Source: Bradyrhizobium sp. CB1650 (GTDB taxonomy: Bacteria; Pseudomonadota; Alphaproteobacteria; Rhizobiales; Xanthobacteraceae). From it: a stretch of 64,000 nucleotides of DNA. The translations under genes were made by a program, and so were the position numbers. Shown here piece after piece: positions 1-9,318 of the stretch. The stretch spans positions 4,369,501-4,433,500 of the forward strand of contig NZ_CP121695.1 of NCBI RefSeq assembly GCF_029761915.1, read 5' to 3'. Each line of letters opens with the position of its first letter. Within the stretch, counting starts at the first letter, position 1. Below the pieces are notes generated by a model. The model was not told the origin of the DNA. It was given only the letters and a program-made list of their open reading frames with translations, and made no database searches.

Positions 1-33
1 TGCGCTCAAGCTCGTCGCGTACGGAGGAAGTCC

Positions 34-924
34 ATGGCAGCCAAGACGAAATTCCGGGGGTCGTTCACCGCCTTGGTCACGCCGTTCAAGAACGGCTCGC
101 TCGACGAGGCGGCGTTCCGCTCGCTGGTGAACTGGCAGATCGCCGAGGGCACCCACGGCCTTGTCCCGGTCGGCACCACCGGCGAGAGCCCGACGCTCAG
201 CCATGACGAGCACAAGAAGGTCGTCGAATGGTGCATCGGCGAGGCCAAGGGGCGCGTGCCTGTGATCGCAGGCGCCGGCTCCAACTCGACCAAGGAAGCC
301 ATCGAGCTCGCGCAGCACGCCGAGAAGGCGGGCGCGAACGCCGTGCTGGTCGTGACGCCCTACTACAACAAGCCGACCCAGGAGGGGCTCTACCAGCACT
401 TCAAGGCGATCAACGATGCGATTGGAATTCCTATCGTTATCTACAATATCCCGCCGCGCTCGGTGATCGACATGTCGGTCGACACCATGAAGCGGCTGTG
501 GGACCTGAAGAACATCGCTGGCGTCAAGGACGCCACCGCCAGCATGGTGCGGGTGTCGCAGCAACGCGCGGCGATGGGTGAGGATTTCAACCAGCTCTCG
601 GGCGAGGACGCCACCGTGCTCGGCTACATGGCGCATGGCGGCCATGGCTGCATCTCGGTGACCTCGAACGTCGCACCGCGGCTGTGCTCGGAATTCCATG
701 CGGCCTGGCAGAAGGGCGATCACGCCACCGCCCTGAAGCTGCACGACAAGCTGATGCCGCTGCACAACAACCTCTTCATCGAGAGCAATCCGGCACCGAT
801 CAAGTATGCGATGTCGCTGCTCGGCAAGATGGACGAGACGCTGCGGCTGCCGATGGTGCCGGTGTCCGAGCCGACGCGCGTCGCGGTGCGCAGCGCCATG
901 GTCCACGCCGGACTGATCAACTGA
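34..924 (+). CDS. dapA: 4-hydroxy-tetrahydrodipicolinate synthase
   Basis: Condenses pyruvate with aspartate semialdehyde in the first committed step of lysine and diaminopimelate synthesis in the cytoplasm. The 296-residue length is normal for the family. The N-terminal GTTGESPT motif (about residues 47-54) is the substrate loop, the tyrosine in IVIYNIPPR (about residue 137) is the proton relay, and the lysine in GVKDAT (about residue 165) is the Schiff-base residue. A GGAGG ribosome site lies 6 bases before the ATG. mscL follows after 24 bases and may be cotranscribed. It is intact, unlike the second DapA-superfamily gene near 51.3 kb. Confidence 0.97.
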   Translation: MAAKTKFRGSFTALVTPFKNGSLDEAAFRSLVNWQIAEGTHGLVPVGTTGESPTLSHDEHKKVVEWCIGEAKGRVPVIAGAGSNSTKEAIELAQHAEKAGANAVLVVTPYYNKPTQEGLYQHFKAINDAIGIPIVIYNIPPRSVIDMSVDTMKRLWDLKNIAGVKDATASMVRVSQQRAAMGEDFNQLSGEDATVLGYMAHGGHGCISVTSNVAPRLCSEFHAAWQKGDHATALKLHDKLMPLHNNLFIESNPAPIKYAMSLLGKMDETLRLPMVPVSEPTRVAVRSAMVHAGLIN

Positions 925-948
925 CGCACTAGCGTTTGGGAGCTTTTC

Positions 949-1392
949 ATGAGCGTCCAGGACAAGGGCATGCGGATGCTCAAGGAGTTCCGCGAATTCG
1001 CCATGAAGGGCAACGTCGTCGATCTCGCGGTCGCCGTCATCATCGGTGCGGCCTTCGGCGCCATCGTCAATTCGCTGGTCGGCGACGTGATCATGCCGAT
1101 CATCGGCGCCGCCACCGGCGGGCTCGACTTCTCCAATTACTTCACCCCCTTGTCGAAGGCGGTCACCGCCACCAATCTGGCCGATGCGAAAAAGCAAGGC
1201 GCGGTGCTGGCCTGGGGCAGCTTCCTCACGCTGACGATCAACTTCATCATCGTCGCTTTCGTGCTGTTCCTGGTGATCCGGTTGATGAGCCAGTTGAAGC
1301 GCAAGGAGGAGGCCGCGCCTGCGGCACCGCCGAAACCGTCGGCGGAGGTCGAGCTGCTGACCGAGATCCGCGATCTCCTCAAGAAGTCTTGA
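949..1392 (+). CDS. mscL: Large-conductance mechanosensitive channel
   Basis: Encodes the inner-membrane channel that opens under membrane tension to release solutes on hypo-osmotic shock. The protein starts with the typical amphipathic N-terminal helix ([19 protein letters not shown]), followed by TM1 (about residues 20-45), a periplasmic loop, TM2 (about 85-112) and a charged C-terminal helix ending [11 protein letters not shown] that forms the cytoplasmic bundle. At 147 residues it is slightly longer than enteric MscL because of an Ala/Pro linker (about 120-130). It lies between dapA and smpB on the same strand. Confidence 0.96.
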   Translation: MSVQDKGMRMLKEFREFAMKGNVVDLAVAVIIGAAFGAIVNSLVGDVIMPIIGAATGGLDFSNYFTPLSKAVTATNLADAKKQGAVLAWGSFLTLTINFIIVAFVLFLVIRLMSQLKRKEEAAPAAPPKPSAEVELLTEIRDLLKKS

Positions 1393-1453
1393 CGCGCGCG
1401 CTTCGTCGAAACTGTTAGCGTCTTAACGCGCATCTCGATCGGATTTGTCTGCG

Positions 1454-1927
1454 ATGGCCGATAAGAACGAACGTCCGATCAAGGTCGTGGCGGAAAACCG
1501 CAAAGCCCGCTTCAACTACGCGATCGAGGATACGGTCGAGGCGGGCATTGCGCTGACCGGAACCGAGGTCAAGTCGATCCGCAACGGCAAGAGCACGATC
1601 GCGGAATCTTACGCGGATTCGAAGAACGGCGAGATCTGGCTGATCAACGCCAACATTCCCGCATATCTCCAGGGCAACCGCTTCAACCACGAGCCCAAGA
1701 GGCCTCGCAAACTGCTCCTGCACCGCAGGCAGATCAACAAGCTGATCGGCGCGGTGGATCGCGAAGGCATGACGCTGATCCCGCTCAAGCTCTACTTCAA
1801 CGAACGCGGTCGCGCCAAGCTGCAGCTCGCGGTTGCAAAGGGCAAGAAGCTGCACGACAAGCGTGAGACCGTGAAGAAGCGCGATTGGGGCCGGGAGAAG
1901 GGCCGGCTGATGCGGGCGAGGGGCTAG
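1454..1927 (+). CDS. smpB: SsrA-binding protein SmpB
   Basis: Binds tmRNA and brings it to stalled ribosomes in trans-translation. The core motifs are present: NRKARFNY near the N-terminus, the TGTEVKSIR segment (about residues 33-41), and the basic C-terminal tail [13 protein letters not shown] that occupies the mRNA channel. The ATG at 1454 gives 157 residues. An upstream in-frame TTG at 1445 would add three residues and is less likely. No tmRNA gene is visible in the window. The next gene starts 4 bases after the stop. Confidence 0.96.
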   Translation: MADKNERPIKVVAENRKARFNYAIEDTVEAGIALTGTEVKSIRNGKSTIAESYADSKNGEIWLINANIPAYLQGNRFNHEPKRPRKLLLHRRQINKLIGAVDREGMTLIPLKLYFNERGRAKLQLAVAKGKKLHDKRETVKKRDWGREKGRLMRARG

Positions 1928-1931
1928 CGAG

Positions 1932-2513
1932 ATGAACCAGAGAAACCTGACCGAGGTCGACTGGAGCCGGATTCCCGCACCCATCGATGACGGCGGCGCC
2001 GCGCACCTGGAGGGCAGGGCGCTGCCTCCGATTAGCCTGCTTGCGACCGATGATACCTCGGTGACGCTGGCGACGCTGCGCGGGCGCACCGTCGTCTTCG
2101 CCTATCCGCGCACTGGCGAGCCCGGCAAGATTGCGCTGGTCGACGACTGGGACATGATTCCGGGCGCGCGCGGTTGCACGCCGCAGACCTGTGCATTCCG
2201 CGATCTCTTCGCCGAGCTGAAGGCCGCCGGTGCCGCGCACGTGTTCGGCCTGTCGACGCAGGGCAACGATTACCAGACCGAGATGGCCTCGCGGCTGCAC
2301 TTGCCGTTTCCGGTGCTTTCGGACGAGCGGCTGGAATTCACGCGCGCGCTCAAGCTTCCGACCATGGAGGTTGCGGGGCTGACTCTGATCAAGCGCCTCG
2401 CACTCATCATCGACGACGCGCGCATCACGCACGTGTTCTATCCGGTGTTTCCGCCGGACCGGAACGCCGGCGACGTCCTGAACTGGCTGAAGGCCCATCC
2501 GGCCGGGGTCTAG
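1932..2513 (+). CDS. Peroxiredoxin-like protein (AhpC/TSA, BCP-type)
   Basis: Thioredoxin-fold peroxidase-like protein of 193 residues. The segment GARGCTPQTCAFRD (about residues 77-90) resembles the BCP/PrxQ motif with two cysteines five residues apart. The first cysteine lies where the peroxidatic cysteine is expected, although Thr-Pro follows it rather than preceding it. The preceding DWDMIPGARG stretch replaces the usual YPKDxTPG. Likely role is reduction of hydroperoxides in the cytoplasm. The stop overlaps by 4 bases the end of the convergent DNA glycosylase gene. Substrate and reductant are not deducible. Confidence 0.8.
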   Translation: MNQRNLTEVDWSRIPAPIDDGGAAHLEGRALPPISLLATDDTSVTLATLRGRTVVFAYPRTGEPGKIALVDDWDMIPGARGCTPQTCAFRDLFAELKAAGAAHVFGLSTQGNDYQTEMASRLHLPFPVLSDERLEFTRALKLPTMEVAGLTLIKRLALIIDDARITHVFYPVFPPDRNAGDVLNWLKAHPAGV

Positions 2514-3184
2514 CCGAGGTCGGCCTTCAGCCGCGCGAACACCTGGCGGAACATCTGCGGCGTCAGCACGCCCGTATTGGTGTTGTAGCGGGAGCAGTGA
2601 TAGCTGTCGTACAGCCTGATCGCGCCGGCCTGATGCACCGCGCCGTGGCCGAAGGGAGCCTGCGAGCCCTTCAGGTTCAGCGGCTTGAGCACGGTGTCGT
2701 GCGCAATCCGCCCGAGCGCGACGATCGCGCGCAGGTTCGGCATCGCCTCAAGGTTTGCCGCGAGAAAGCGGCGGCAGGTGTTGATCTCCGCCGGCAGGGG
2801 CTTGTTCTGCGGTGGCACGCAATGCACCGCATTGGCGATCCGGCAGTCCACCAGCTTCAGGCCGTCGTCGGGCCGCGCCTGATAGGTCCCCTTGGCAAAT
2901 CCGTATTCGATCAGCGTCGCGTAAAGCAGATCGCCCGCATAATCGCCGGTGAAGGGACGGCCGGTGCGGTTGGCGCCCTGCATCCCGGGTGCGAGGCCGA
3001 CGATCAGCAGCCGTGCCTTGATGTCGCCGAACGGTGCAACCGGCGCGTTGTGCCAGGACGGCTCGCGCGCACGGTTCGCCTCGCGAAAGGCGGCCAGCCT
3101 CGGACAGAGCGGACAGTCACGGTCGGGGATGACGGTGGAAGCCTGGCGGCTGGGCCGGCCCGCCTCAATCGTCGAAGTCGTCAT
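2510..3184 (-). CDS. Uracil-DNA glycosylase, family 5 (UDGb type)
   Basis: Excises uracil and related deaminated bases from DNA. Motif A reads GLAPGMQGANRTGRPFTGD (residues 63-81), which marks family 5 rather than family 4, and motif B appears as HCSRYNTNTG (about 196-205). Cys24, Cys27, Cys122 and Cys137 match the 4Fe-4S ligands of families 4 and 5. At 224 residues the protein is a usual length. Its start lies 20 bases inside the upstream same-strand NYN gene, implying translational coupling. Family membership is clear; the substrate range is not. Confidence 0.9.
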   Translation of the reverse strand: MTTSTIEAGRPSRQASTVIPDRDCPLCPRLAAFREANRAREPSWHNAPVAPFGDIKARLLIVGLAPGMQGANRTGRPFTGDYAGDLLYATLIEYGFAKGTYQARPDDGLKLVDCRIANAVHCVPPQNKPLPAEINTCRRFLAANLEAMPNLRAIVALGRIAHDTVLKPLNLKGSQAPFGHGAVHQAGAIRLYDSYHCSRYNTNTGVLTPQMFRQVFARLKADLG

Positions 3185-3809
3185 CGCCCCTCGGCGCCAT
3201 CGTGGTCGCGCGCTGGAGGAATTGCGGGGCGTGGTGGCGCGCCTCGCGCTCGCTGCGGTCGCGCGGGGCGGGGCGTTCGGACGGGTCGCGGCCGAGCTTG
3301 GACTGCAGCTCGACGAGATCGGTGAAGACGTCGGCCTGCCGGCGCAGCTCGTCCGCGATCATCGGAGGCTGGCTGGCGATGGTGGAGACCACGGTCACCC
3401 GCACGCCGCGGCGCTGGACGGCCTCGACCAGGGAACGGAAATCGCCGTCACCCGAGAACAGCACCATCTGATCGATGTGCTCGGCGAGCTCCATGGCATC
3501 GACCGCGAGCTCGATGTCCATGTTGCCCTTGACCTTGCGGCGGCCGGAGGCGTCGATGAACTCCTTGGTCGCCTTGGTGACGACGGTGTAGCCGTTGTAG
3601 TCCAGCCAGTCGATCAGCGGGCGGATCGAGGAGTATTCCTGATCCTCGATGATCGCGGTGTAGTAGAACGCCCGCAAAAGCGTCCCGCGGCTCTGAAATT
3701 CCTTCAGCAGGCGCTTGTAATCGATATCGAAGCCTAATGTCTTTGCCGTTGCGTAGAGATTGGCCCCATCGATGAAGAGCGCGATCTTGTTGGTCGGAGA
3801 AGGTGACAT
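3165..3809 (-). CDS. NYN domain protein, LabA/DUF88 family
   Basis: A 214-residue PIN-like NYN-domain protein, a fold found in many RNases. The acidic residues expected for metal binding are present in ALFIDGANLY (about residues 10-19), in the GNMDIELAVDAMEL segment (about 98-111), and in FSGDGDF (about 118-124). The C-terminal 45 residues are rich in Arg, Asp and Pro and probably disordered. It is the first gene of a leftward pair and overlaps the DNA glycosylase by 20 bases. Nuclease activity is inferred from the fold; the target is unknown. Confidence 0.85.
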   Translation of the reverse strand: MSPSPTNKIALFIDGANLYATAKTLGFDIDYKRLLKEFQSRGTLLRAFYYTAIIEDQEYSSIRPLIDWLDYNGYTVVTKATKEFIDASGRRKVKGNMDIELAVDAMELAEHIDQMVLFSGDGDFRSLVEAVQRRGVRVTVVSTIASQPPMIADELRRQADVFTDLVELQSKLGRDPSERPAPRDRSEREARHHAPQFLQRATTMAPRGDDDFDD

Positions 3810-4000
3810 TCAGTTGCTCGCGTAGTGTTCGGATGAATCGTTTATTGTTGGCGCGGCAGCAAGCCGCGCAGTTTCAAAGTGCTGCCAAGACCCGTCGAAA
3901 CCGCAAATCCGGAGAAGTCGGGGCAATCAAGGTATAGTTATGGCGATGGCGCATCGGCCCGGTCCTGCCCTCGATGGCAGTCCGGAAAACCACCCATCCC

Positions 4001-4017
4001 ACCCCCAATTTGGGGGT
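4001..4017. promoter_or_regulatory. Near-perfect palindrome upstream of rpoZ
   Basis: ACCCCCAATTTGGGGGT reads the same on both strands except at its centre. It lies 117 bases before the rpoZ start and about 40 bases before the proposed -35. It could be an operator or a small hairpin. No T-run follows, so it is not a usual terminator. Confidence 0.4.
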
Positions 4018-4054
4018 AGCAGAGCCGTTTGGCGAGGCCAAATCACAAAATGAT

Positions 4055-4082
4055 CTTGCGAAACCGCCCCGGCCCCTATAAC
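4055..4082 (+). promoter_or_regulatory. Possible sigma-70 type promoter of rpoZ
   Basis: CTTGCG at 4055-4060 and TATAAC at 4077-4082 are separated by 16 bases and stand about 50 bases before the rpoZ start codon. This is a pattern match only. Confidence 0.4.
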
Positions 4083-4133
4083 TAGCCCGCATCATCCACA
4101 TGTTTGGTCCCACCCAGAGCGGAGCGACAGTCC

Positions 4134-4526
4134 ATGGCTCGCGTCACCGTAGAAGATTGTATCGACAAGGTCGACAACCGGTTTGACCTGGTCCTGCTGG
4201 CCGCCCACCGGGCCCGCATGATTTCGTCCGGTTCACAACTAACGGTTGATCGCGATAACGACAAGAACCCTGTTGTCTCTTTGCGCGAAATCGCCGACCA
4301 GACCATCTCGCCGGAGGACCTCCGCGAGGAGCTGGTGCACTCCCTCCAGAAGTTCGTCGAGGTGGACGAGCCCGAGCCCGATACGGTGCCTCTGATCGGT
4401 TCCGCGGGGGCCAGCGTCGATGCGGACGATACCGAAGTTGCCGTCGAGCGCATGACCGAAGAGGAACTCCTGAAGGGCCTCGAAGGCCTCGCGCCGCCGG
4501 AGGAGCAGCCCGAGGAGGACGAGTAA
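4134..4526 (+). CDS. rpoZ: RNA polymerase omega subunit
   Basis: Small subunit that helps assemble RNA polymerase and, in proteobacteria, forms part of a ppGpp-binding site. The start [20 protein letters not shown] is the canonical omega N-terminus, and the R-A-R segment in the first helices is kept. The 130-residue protein has a long acidic C-terminal tail (about residues 95-130), common in rhizobia. The ATG at 4134 is chosen over an upstream in-frame ATG at 4104 because the conserved protein begins there. The (p)ppGpp synthetase gene follows, as in many proteobacteria, but a terminator separates them. Confidence 0.96.
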   Translation: MARVTVEDCIDKVDNRFDLVLLAAHRARMISSGSQLTVDRDNDKNPVVSLREIADQTISPEDLREELVHSLQKFVEVDEPEPDTVPLIGSAGASVDADDTEVAVERMTEEELLKGLEGLAPPEEQPEEDE

Positions 4527-4566
4527 TCGTCCCATCGCTGTCGTCGAATTCTTGTGATCGTATCAG

Positions 4567-4598
4567 AGGCCCGAACCCGCGTTCGGGCCTTTGCTTTT
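4567..4598 (+). terminator. Rho-independent terminator after rpoZ
   Basis: A perfect 10-base stem AGGCCCGAAC/GTTCGGGCCT with loop CCGC is followed by TTGCTTTT. It stands 40 bases after the rpoZ stop, so rsh should have its own promoter between here and 4736. Confidence 0.85.
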
Positions 4599-4735
4599 GT
4601 TGACCTTTTCGTGGTTACCATAGCGTTGTCAGGTCGCACGGCTCGCGCTGTCACCGAATTGATCGGAACCGCGTGGGATCGGGGCTAAAGTGTATACAAC
4701 GGGCGTTGTGGTGGCCCGTTTGAAGGCAGGAAGGC

Positions 4736-7027
4736 ATGGTGTATCGGCGCCGGGGACAATGGCAGATGCAGGCCGCAACCGAATCGGTTGCCGTGGCCCC
4801 GACTGCGCCGGCAGGGGTGCGGCCGGCAAAGCCGCGGGCGCGCATGATGCGTCAATATGACCTCGTCGAGCGCGTCAGATCCTACAATCCCAACACCAAC
4901 GAGGACCTGCTGAACCGCGCCTATGTCTACGCCATGAAGGCGCATGGTTCGCAGACCCGCGCCTCGGGCGACCCCTATTTCTCGCATCCGCTCGAAGTGG
5001 CGGCGATTCTCACCGACCTGAAGCTCGACGACGCGACCATCGTGGCGGCGCTGCTCCACGACACGATCGAGGACACCGAGGCGACCCGGGCCGAGATCGA
5101 CCAGATCTTCGGGCCCGAGATCGGTGCGCTGGTCGAGGGCCTGACCAAGTTGAAGCGACTCGAGCTCGTGTCGCGCGAGGCCAAGCAGGCCGAAAATCTG
5201 CGCAAGCTCTTGCTTGCCATCGCCGACGACGTCCGGGTTCTCCTGGTCAAGCTTGCCGACCGCCTGCACAACATGCGCACGCTTGAATTCGTGCCGCCGG
5301 AATCGCGCCGCCGCATCGCCGAAGAGACTCTCGACATCTACGCGCCGCTCGCCGGGCGCATGGGCATGCAGCAAATGCGCGAGGAGCTCGAGGACCTGTC
5401 CTTCCGCACCCTCGATCCCGAAGCCTATTCGGTGGTGATGCAGCGTCTCGATGCGCTCGCCGAACGCAACCGCAATCTGATCGGCGAGATCGAGGCCCAG
5501 CTCTCGAATAACTTGCGCCACAATGGTCTCGGCGCGCGGGTCTATGGCCGACGCAAGAAGCCGTTCTCGATCTGGACCAAGATGGAGCGCAAGTCCGTCG
5601 GATTCGAGCAGCTCTCCGACATCTTCGGCTTCCGGATCGTGGTGACGGACGTTGCAGCGTGTTATCGCGCGCTGGGGATCGTCCACACCACCTGGCCGGT
5701 CGTGCCGGGGCGCTTCAAGGATTACATCTCGACGCCCAAGCAGAACGACTATCGCTCGATTCACACCACGGTGATCGGCCCCGGCAACCAGCGCGTGGAG
5801 CTGCAGATCCGCACCGAGGAGATGGACCAGATCGCCGAGCGCGGCATCGCCGCGCACGTCTTCTACAAGGAGGACGCGGGCTCGCCGACCGAATTCCTCA
5901 AGCGCGAATCCAACGCGTTCGCCTGGCTCCGCCACACCGTCGGCATTCTCTCGGAGAGTACGAACCCCGAGGAGTTCCTCGAGCACACCAAGCTCGAGCT
6001 GTTCCACGACCAGGTGTTCTGCTTCACCCCGAAGGGCAAGCTGATCGCGCTGCCGCGGCACGCCAACGTGATCGATTTCGCCTATGCCGTGCATACCGAC
6101 GTCGGCAACAGCGCGGTGGGCTGCAAGATCAACGGCAAGTTCGCGCCGCTGTCGTCGGAGCTCCAGAATGGCGACGAGGTCGAGGTACTGACCTCGGAGG
6201 CGCAGTCGGCTCCACCGTCGGCCTGGGAATCGCTCGCGGTCACCGGCAAGGCGCGCGCCGCGATCCGGCGCGCCACGCGCACGGCCGTGCGCGATCAATA
6301 TGCCGGTCTCGGCCGGCGTATCGTGGAGCGCCTGTTCGAGCGCGCCAAGATCGAATATGCCGACGACAAGCTCAAGGGCGCGCTGCCTCGGCTCGCACGC
6401 GCCTCGATCGACGACGTCATGGCGGCGGTCGGCCGCGGCGAGATCAAGGCCTCCGACGTCGCGCGCGCCATGTACCCCGACTACAAGGAAGAGCGCATCG
6501 CGCGCTATGCGGGCAAGAAGGGGCTGGCCGCCAAGCTCAAGGAGAAGGTGGTCCCGGAGGCGCCGCGCAGCCCGGCTGCCATTCCGATCCGGGGCATCAA
6601 TTCCGACCTGCCGGTCAAGTTCGCCCCGAACGGCGGCGCCGTGCCCGGCGATCGCATCGTCGGCATCGTCACGCCGGGTGAAGGGATCACCATCTATCCG
6701 ATCCAGTCCCCGGCGCTGAAGGATTTCGAGGAGGAGCCCGAGCGCTGGCTCGATGTGCGCTGGGATATCGAGGACAGCGCCCCACAGCGCTTCCCGGCCC
6801 GTATCAAGGTCGAGAACGTCAACGAGCCGGGCGCGCTGGCCCAGATCGCCACCGTGATCGCCGAACATGACGGCAACATCGACAATATCAGCATGCAGCG
6901 CCGCTCGCCCGACTTTACCGAGACGACGATCGACCTCGAGGTCTACGATCTGAAGCACCTGAGCGCGATCATAGCCCAGTTGCGTGCCAAGGCGGTCGTC
7001 GCCCGCGTCGAACGTGTTAATGGATGA
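4736..7027 (+). CDS. rsh: Bifunctional (p)ppGpp synthetase/hydrolase (RelA/SpoT homologue)
   Basis: Makes and degrades the alarmone (p)ppGpp in the stringent response; a single long RSH enzyme is usual in alphaproteobacteria. Domains in order: HD hydrolase (HPLEVAAIL and ALLHDTIEDT, about residues 84-125), synthetase (about 245-400), TGS (about 425-485) and a C-terminal ACT domain (about 690-760). PGRFKDYIS carries the RXKD signature of bifunctional rather than synthetase-only enzymes, and NDYRSIHTT is the substrate loop. The ATG at 4736 gives 763 residues, about 40 of them ahead of the conserved MMRQYDLVERV; a start nearer that point is possible. Confidence 0.96.
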   Translation: MVYRRRGQWQMQAATESVAVAPTAPAGVRPAKPRARMMRQYDLVERVRSYNPNTNEDLLNRAYVYAMKAHGSQTRASGDPYFSHPLEVAAILTDLKLDDATIVAALLHDTIEDTEATRAEIDQIFGPEIGALVEGLTKLKRLELVSREAKQAENLRKLLLAIADDVRVLLVKLADRLHNMRTLEFVPPESRRRIAEETLDIYAPLAGRMGMQQMREELEDLSFRTLDPEAYSVVMQRLDALAERNRNLIGEIEAQLSNNLRHNGLGARVYGRRKKPFSIWTKMERKSVGFEQLSDIFGFRIVVTDVAACYRALGIVHTTWPVVPGRFKDYISTPKQNDYRSIHTTVIGPGNQRVELQIRTEEMDQIAERGIAAHVFYKEDAGSPTEFLKRESNAFAWLRHTVGILSESTNPEEFLEHTKLELFHDQVFCFTPKGKLIALPRHANVIDFAYAVHTDVGNSAVGCKINGKFAPLSSELQNGDEVEVLTSEAQSAPPSAWESLAVTGKARAAIRRATRTAVRDQYAGLGRRIVERLFERAKIEYADDKLKGALPRLARASIDDVMAAVGRGEIKASDVARAMYPDYKEERIARYAGKKGLAAKLKEKVVPEAPRSPAAIPIRGINSDLPVKFAPNGGAVPGDRIVGIVTPGEGITIYPIQSPALKDFEEEPERWLDVRWDIEDSAPQRFPARIKVENVNEPGALAQIATVIAEHDGNIDNISMQRRSPDFTETTIDLEVYDLKHLSAIIAQLRAKAVVARVERVNG

Positions 7028-7030
7028 AGC

Positions 7031-7106
7031 TCGTCATTGCCGGGCGCAATCCGGCAACCCATTTCCTTGACGAGAATGGATGCGCGGATCGAACCAGCGC
7101 ATGACA
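7031..7106. repeat. Intergenic palindromic repeat, family C copy 1
   Basis: Runs from TCGTCATTGCCGGGC to CCAGCGCATGACAA between rsh and pdxJ. The ends are complementary (GTCAT...ATGAC). The same core recurs at 36150-36231 and 59525-59610. It resembles the short palindromic elements scattered through Bradyrhizobium intergenic DNA. Confidence 0.7.
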
Positions 7107-7138
7107 AGTTGAGGAGTGTCACCCAAGTGAGCCCAGCA

Positions 7139-7891
7139 ATGTCCGCTCCTCCGCTTCGCCTCGGCGTTAATGTCGATCACGTTGCAACCCTGCGCAACGC
7201 GCGCGGCGGCCGCAATCCCGACCCGGTGCGCGCAGCGCTGCTCGCGATCGGGGCCGGCGCCGACGGCATCACCGCGCACTTGCGCGAGGATCGCCGGCAC
7301 ATCCGCGACGAGGACATGGCGCGGCTGAAGGCCGAGATTTCCAAGCCGCTGAATTTCGAGATGGCGGCCACCGACGACATGATGCGCATCTCGCTCGCCA
7401 CCAAGCCGCACGCGGTGTGCCTGGTGCCGGAGCGCCGGCAGGAGGTGACGACTGAAGGCGGCCTCGACGTGGTCGGCCAGCACAACGCGCTCGCGCCTTA
7501 CATCGCTCGACTGAACGATGCCGGCATACGCGTCTCGCTGTTCATCGCCGCCGATCCGCCGCAGATCGAGATGGCGGCGCGGCTGCGCGCGCCCGTCATC
7601 GAGATTCACACTGGTGCCTGGTGCGACGCCGTTGTCGATGGTCACGCCGAGAAGGCCGAGGCCGAATGGCGGCGGATCGTGGCGGGGGCCAAGCTCGCGC
7701 GGGCCGCGGGGCTTGAGGTTCACGCCGGACACGGGCTGGACTATGCGACGGCGGAAACGATCGCCGCGCTGCCGGAGATCGTCGAGCTCAACATCGGCTA
7801 TTACATGATCGGCGAAGCCCTCTTCGTCGGGCTGGCCGAGACGGTCCGCAGCATGCGCGCGGCGATGGATCGCGGCCGGAGCCGGGCATGA
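7139..7891 (+). CDS. pdxJ: Pyridoxine 5'-phosphate synthase
   Basis: Joins 1-deoxyxylulose 5-phosphate and 3-amino-2-oxopropyl phosphate to make pyridoxine 5'-phosphate, the ring-closing step of DXP-dependent vitamin B6 synthesis. The TIM barrel opens with [17 protein letters not shown], the family signature, and carries HLREDRRHI (about residues 44-52), [19 protein letters not shown] and GHGLDYAT (about 199-206). The ATG at 7139 gives 250 residues. An upstream in-frame ATG at 7037 lies in the repeat and is rejected. It shares ATGA (7888-7891) with acpS, a gene neighbour in many proteobacteria. Confidence 0.96.
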   Translation: MSAPPLRLGVNVDHVATLRNARGGRNPDPVRAALLAIGAGADGITAHLREDRRHIRDEDMARLKAEISKPLNFEMAATDDMMRISLATKPHAVCLVPERRQEVTTEGGLDVVGQHNALAPYIARLNDAGIRVSLFIAADPPQIEMAARLRAPVIEIHTGAWCDAVVDGHAEKAEAEWRRIVAGAKLARAAGLEVHAGHGLDYATAETIAALPEIVELNIGYYMIGEALFVGLAETVRSMRAAMDRGRSRA

Positions 7892-8307
7892 TCATCGGCA
7901 TCGGCTCCGACCTGATCGACATCACGCGCGTCGCCAAGGTGATCGAGCGCCATGGCGAGCGCTTCCTCGATCGCATCTTCACGGAGACCGAGCGCGCCAA
8001 GGCCGAGCGGCGTGCCAAGAACGAGAAGATGGTGGTGGCGACCTATGCCAAGCGGTTCGCCGCCAAGGAGGCCTGCTCGAAGGCGCTCGGCACCGGCATC
8101 CGGCGCGGCGTCTGGTGGCGCGACATGGGGGTGGTCAACATGCCGGGGGGGCGGCCGACCATGCTGCTGACCGGCGGGGCGCTGGCCCGGCTCCAGGCCC
8201 TGACGCCAGAGGGTTTCGAGGCCCGCATCGACCTTTCGATTACCGACGACTGGCCGTTGGCGCAGGCCTTCGTCATCATATCCGCCGTCCCGCTGGCGAA
8301 ATCCTGA
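7888..8307 (+). CDS. acpS: Holo-[acyl-carrier-protein] synthase
   Basis: Transfers 4'-phosphopantetheine from CoA to apo-ACP, activating fatty acid synthesis. The 139-residue protein begins [15 protein letters not shown], with the metal-binding Asp at residue 8, and carries [17 protein letters not shown] (about residues 52-68), where the glutamate is the second metal ligand. The four-base overlap with pdxJ implies translational coupling. The stop overlaps the upstream edge of a putative promoter for lepB. Confidence 0.96.
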   Translation: MIIGIGSDLIDITRVAKVIERHGERFLDRIFTETERAKAERRAKNEKMVVATYAKRFAAKEACSKALGTGIRRGVWWRDMGVVNMPGGRPTMLLTGGALARLQALTPEGFEARIDLSITDDWPLAQAFVIISAVPLAKS

Positions 8308-8324
8308 CCGGCCAGTGGTCGCTC

Positions 8325-8330
8325 TATAAT
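8325..8330 (+). promoter_or_regulatory. TATAAT box upstream of lepB
   Basis: A perfect -10 hexamer lies just after acpS inside an AT-rich patch (8321-8350), with only a poor -35 (around 8304-8309). The 249-base gap before lepB would allow a separate lepB-rnc-era transcript with a long leader. The rest of the gap shows no gene. Confidence 0.35.
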
Positions 8331-8556
8331 TCATATTAAAAATCAACATCTTACACAGTTTTGATGCGATCTTTGATTGCGTGGGCCCCGACAACCGTCT
8401 AAAAGTCCGCGGGCGCAAATCAGCCTGGGTGAATTCGGCTTTACGCCGGAATTGGCCCTCACTATCAGAATCAGGACAATCTCCTTGCGCCGCGAACCGA
8501 TGGGCTGTTCGCGGGAGGAGGGCGCTCTGTGACCGCCGGCCGGAATTGAGAGAGCA

Positions 8557-9318
8557 ATGAGCGTGACTTCGGGAACAAAATCTGAGAGCGGCCTCGGCGA
8601 AACCATCCGGGTCGTGATCCACGCTCTCCTGATCGCGCTGGTGATCCGCACCTTCCTGTTCCAGCCCTTCAACATCCCGTCCGGCTCGATGAAGGCGACA
8701 CTGCTGGTCGGCGACTATCTGTTCGTCTCGAAATATACCTACGGCTACAGCCACTACTCGATCCCATTTTCGCCGCCGCTGTTCTCGGGGCGGATCTGGG
8801 GCTCGGATCCGAATCGCGGCGACATCGTCGTGTTTCGTCTGCCGAAGGACGACTCGACCGACTACATCAAGCGTGTGATCGGGCTTCCCGGCGACCACAT
8901 CCAGATGAAGGACGGGCTGCTCTACATCAACGACACGCCGGTCGAGCGGCAGCGCATGAGCGAGTATGTCGGCGAGGATCCGTGCGGCTCCGAAGGCGGG
9001 ACGGCGCGGGTGAAGCGCTGGAAGGAGACGCTGCCCAACGGCGTGTCCTACGAGACGCTGGACTGCGCCGATAACGGCTACATGGACAACACCAACGTCT
9101 ACACCGTGCCGCCCGGCCACTTCTTCATGATGGGCGACAACCGGGACAACTCCACCGACAGCCGCTTCCTCGGCCAAGTCGGCTACGTGCCGGCGGAGAA
9201 CCTGATCGGCCGTGCTCAAATGATCTTCTTCTCCATCGCCGAAGGCGAGCATGCCTGGATGTTCTGGCGCTGGCCGTGGGCGGTGCGCTGGAACCGTTTC
9301 TTCAAAATCGTCCGATGA
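8557..9318 (+). CDS. lepB: Signal peptidase I
   Basis: Inner-membrane serine protease that removes signal peptides from exported proteins. One N-terminal membrane segment (about residues 16-36) precedes PSGSMKATL, where Ser44 is the nucleophile. Lys105 in DYIKRVIGLPGD is the general base, and GDNRDNSTDSRFLG (about 195-208) is the conserved box E. At 253 residues it is typical for rhizobia. The stop TGA overlaps the rnc start codon, and the lepB-rnc-era order is widely conserved. Confidence 0.97.
   Translation: MSVTSGTKSESGLGETIRVVIHALLIALVIRTFLFQPFNIPSGSMKATLLVGDYLFVSKYTYGYSHYSIPFSPPLFSGRIWGSDPNRGDIVVFRLPKDDSTDYIKRVIGLPGDHIQMKDGLLYINDTPVERQRMSEYVGEDPCGSEGGTARVKRWKETLPNGVSYETLDCADNGYMDNTNVYTVPPGHFFMMGDNRDNSTDSRFLGQVGYVPAENLIGRAQMIFFSIAEGEHAWMFWRWPWAVRWNRFFKIVR

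Larger units (their letters stand above)
3810..4133. other. Divergent intergenic region before rpoZ
   Basis: These 324 bases separate the leftward NYN gene from rightward rpoZ. No convincing gene is seen. The region holds a 17-base near-perfect palindrome (4001-4017) and a plausible rpoZ promoter (4055-4082). Confidence 0.6.

Noticed and set aside
4685..6958. A 757-codon open frame antisense to rsh
   Set aside because: It is the mirror of a GC-rich coding frame; the translation is rich in Arg, Asp, Gly and His without domains, while the opposite strand encodes an unmistakable RSH protein.
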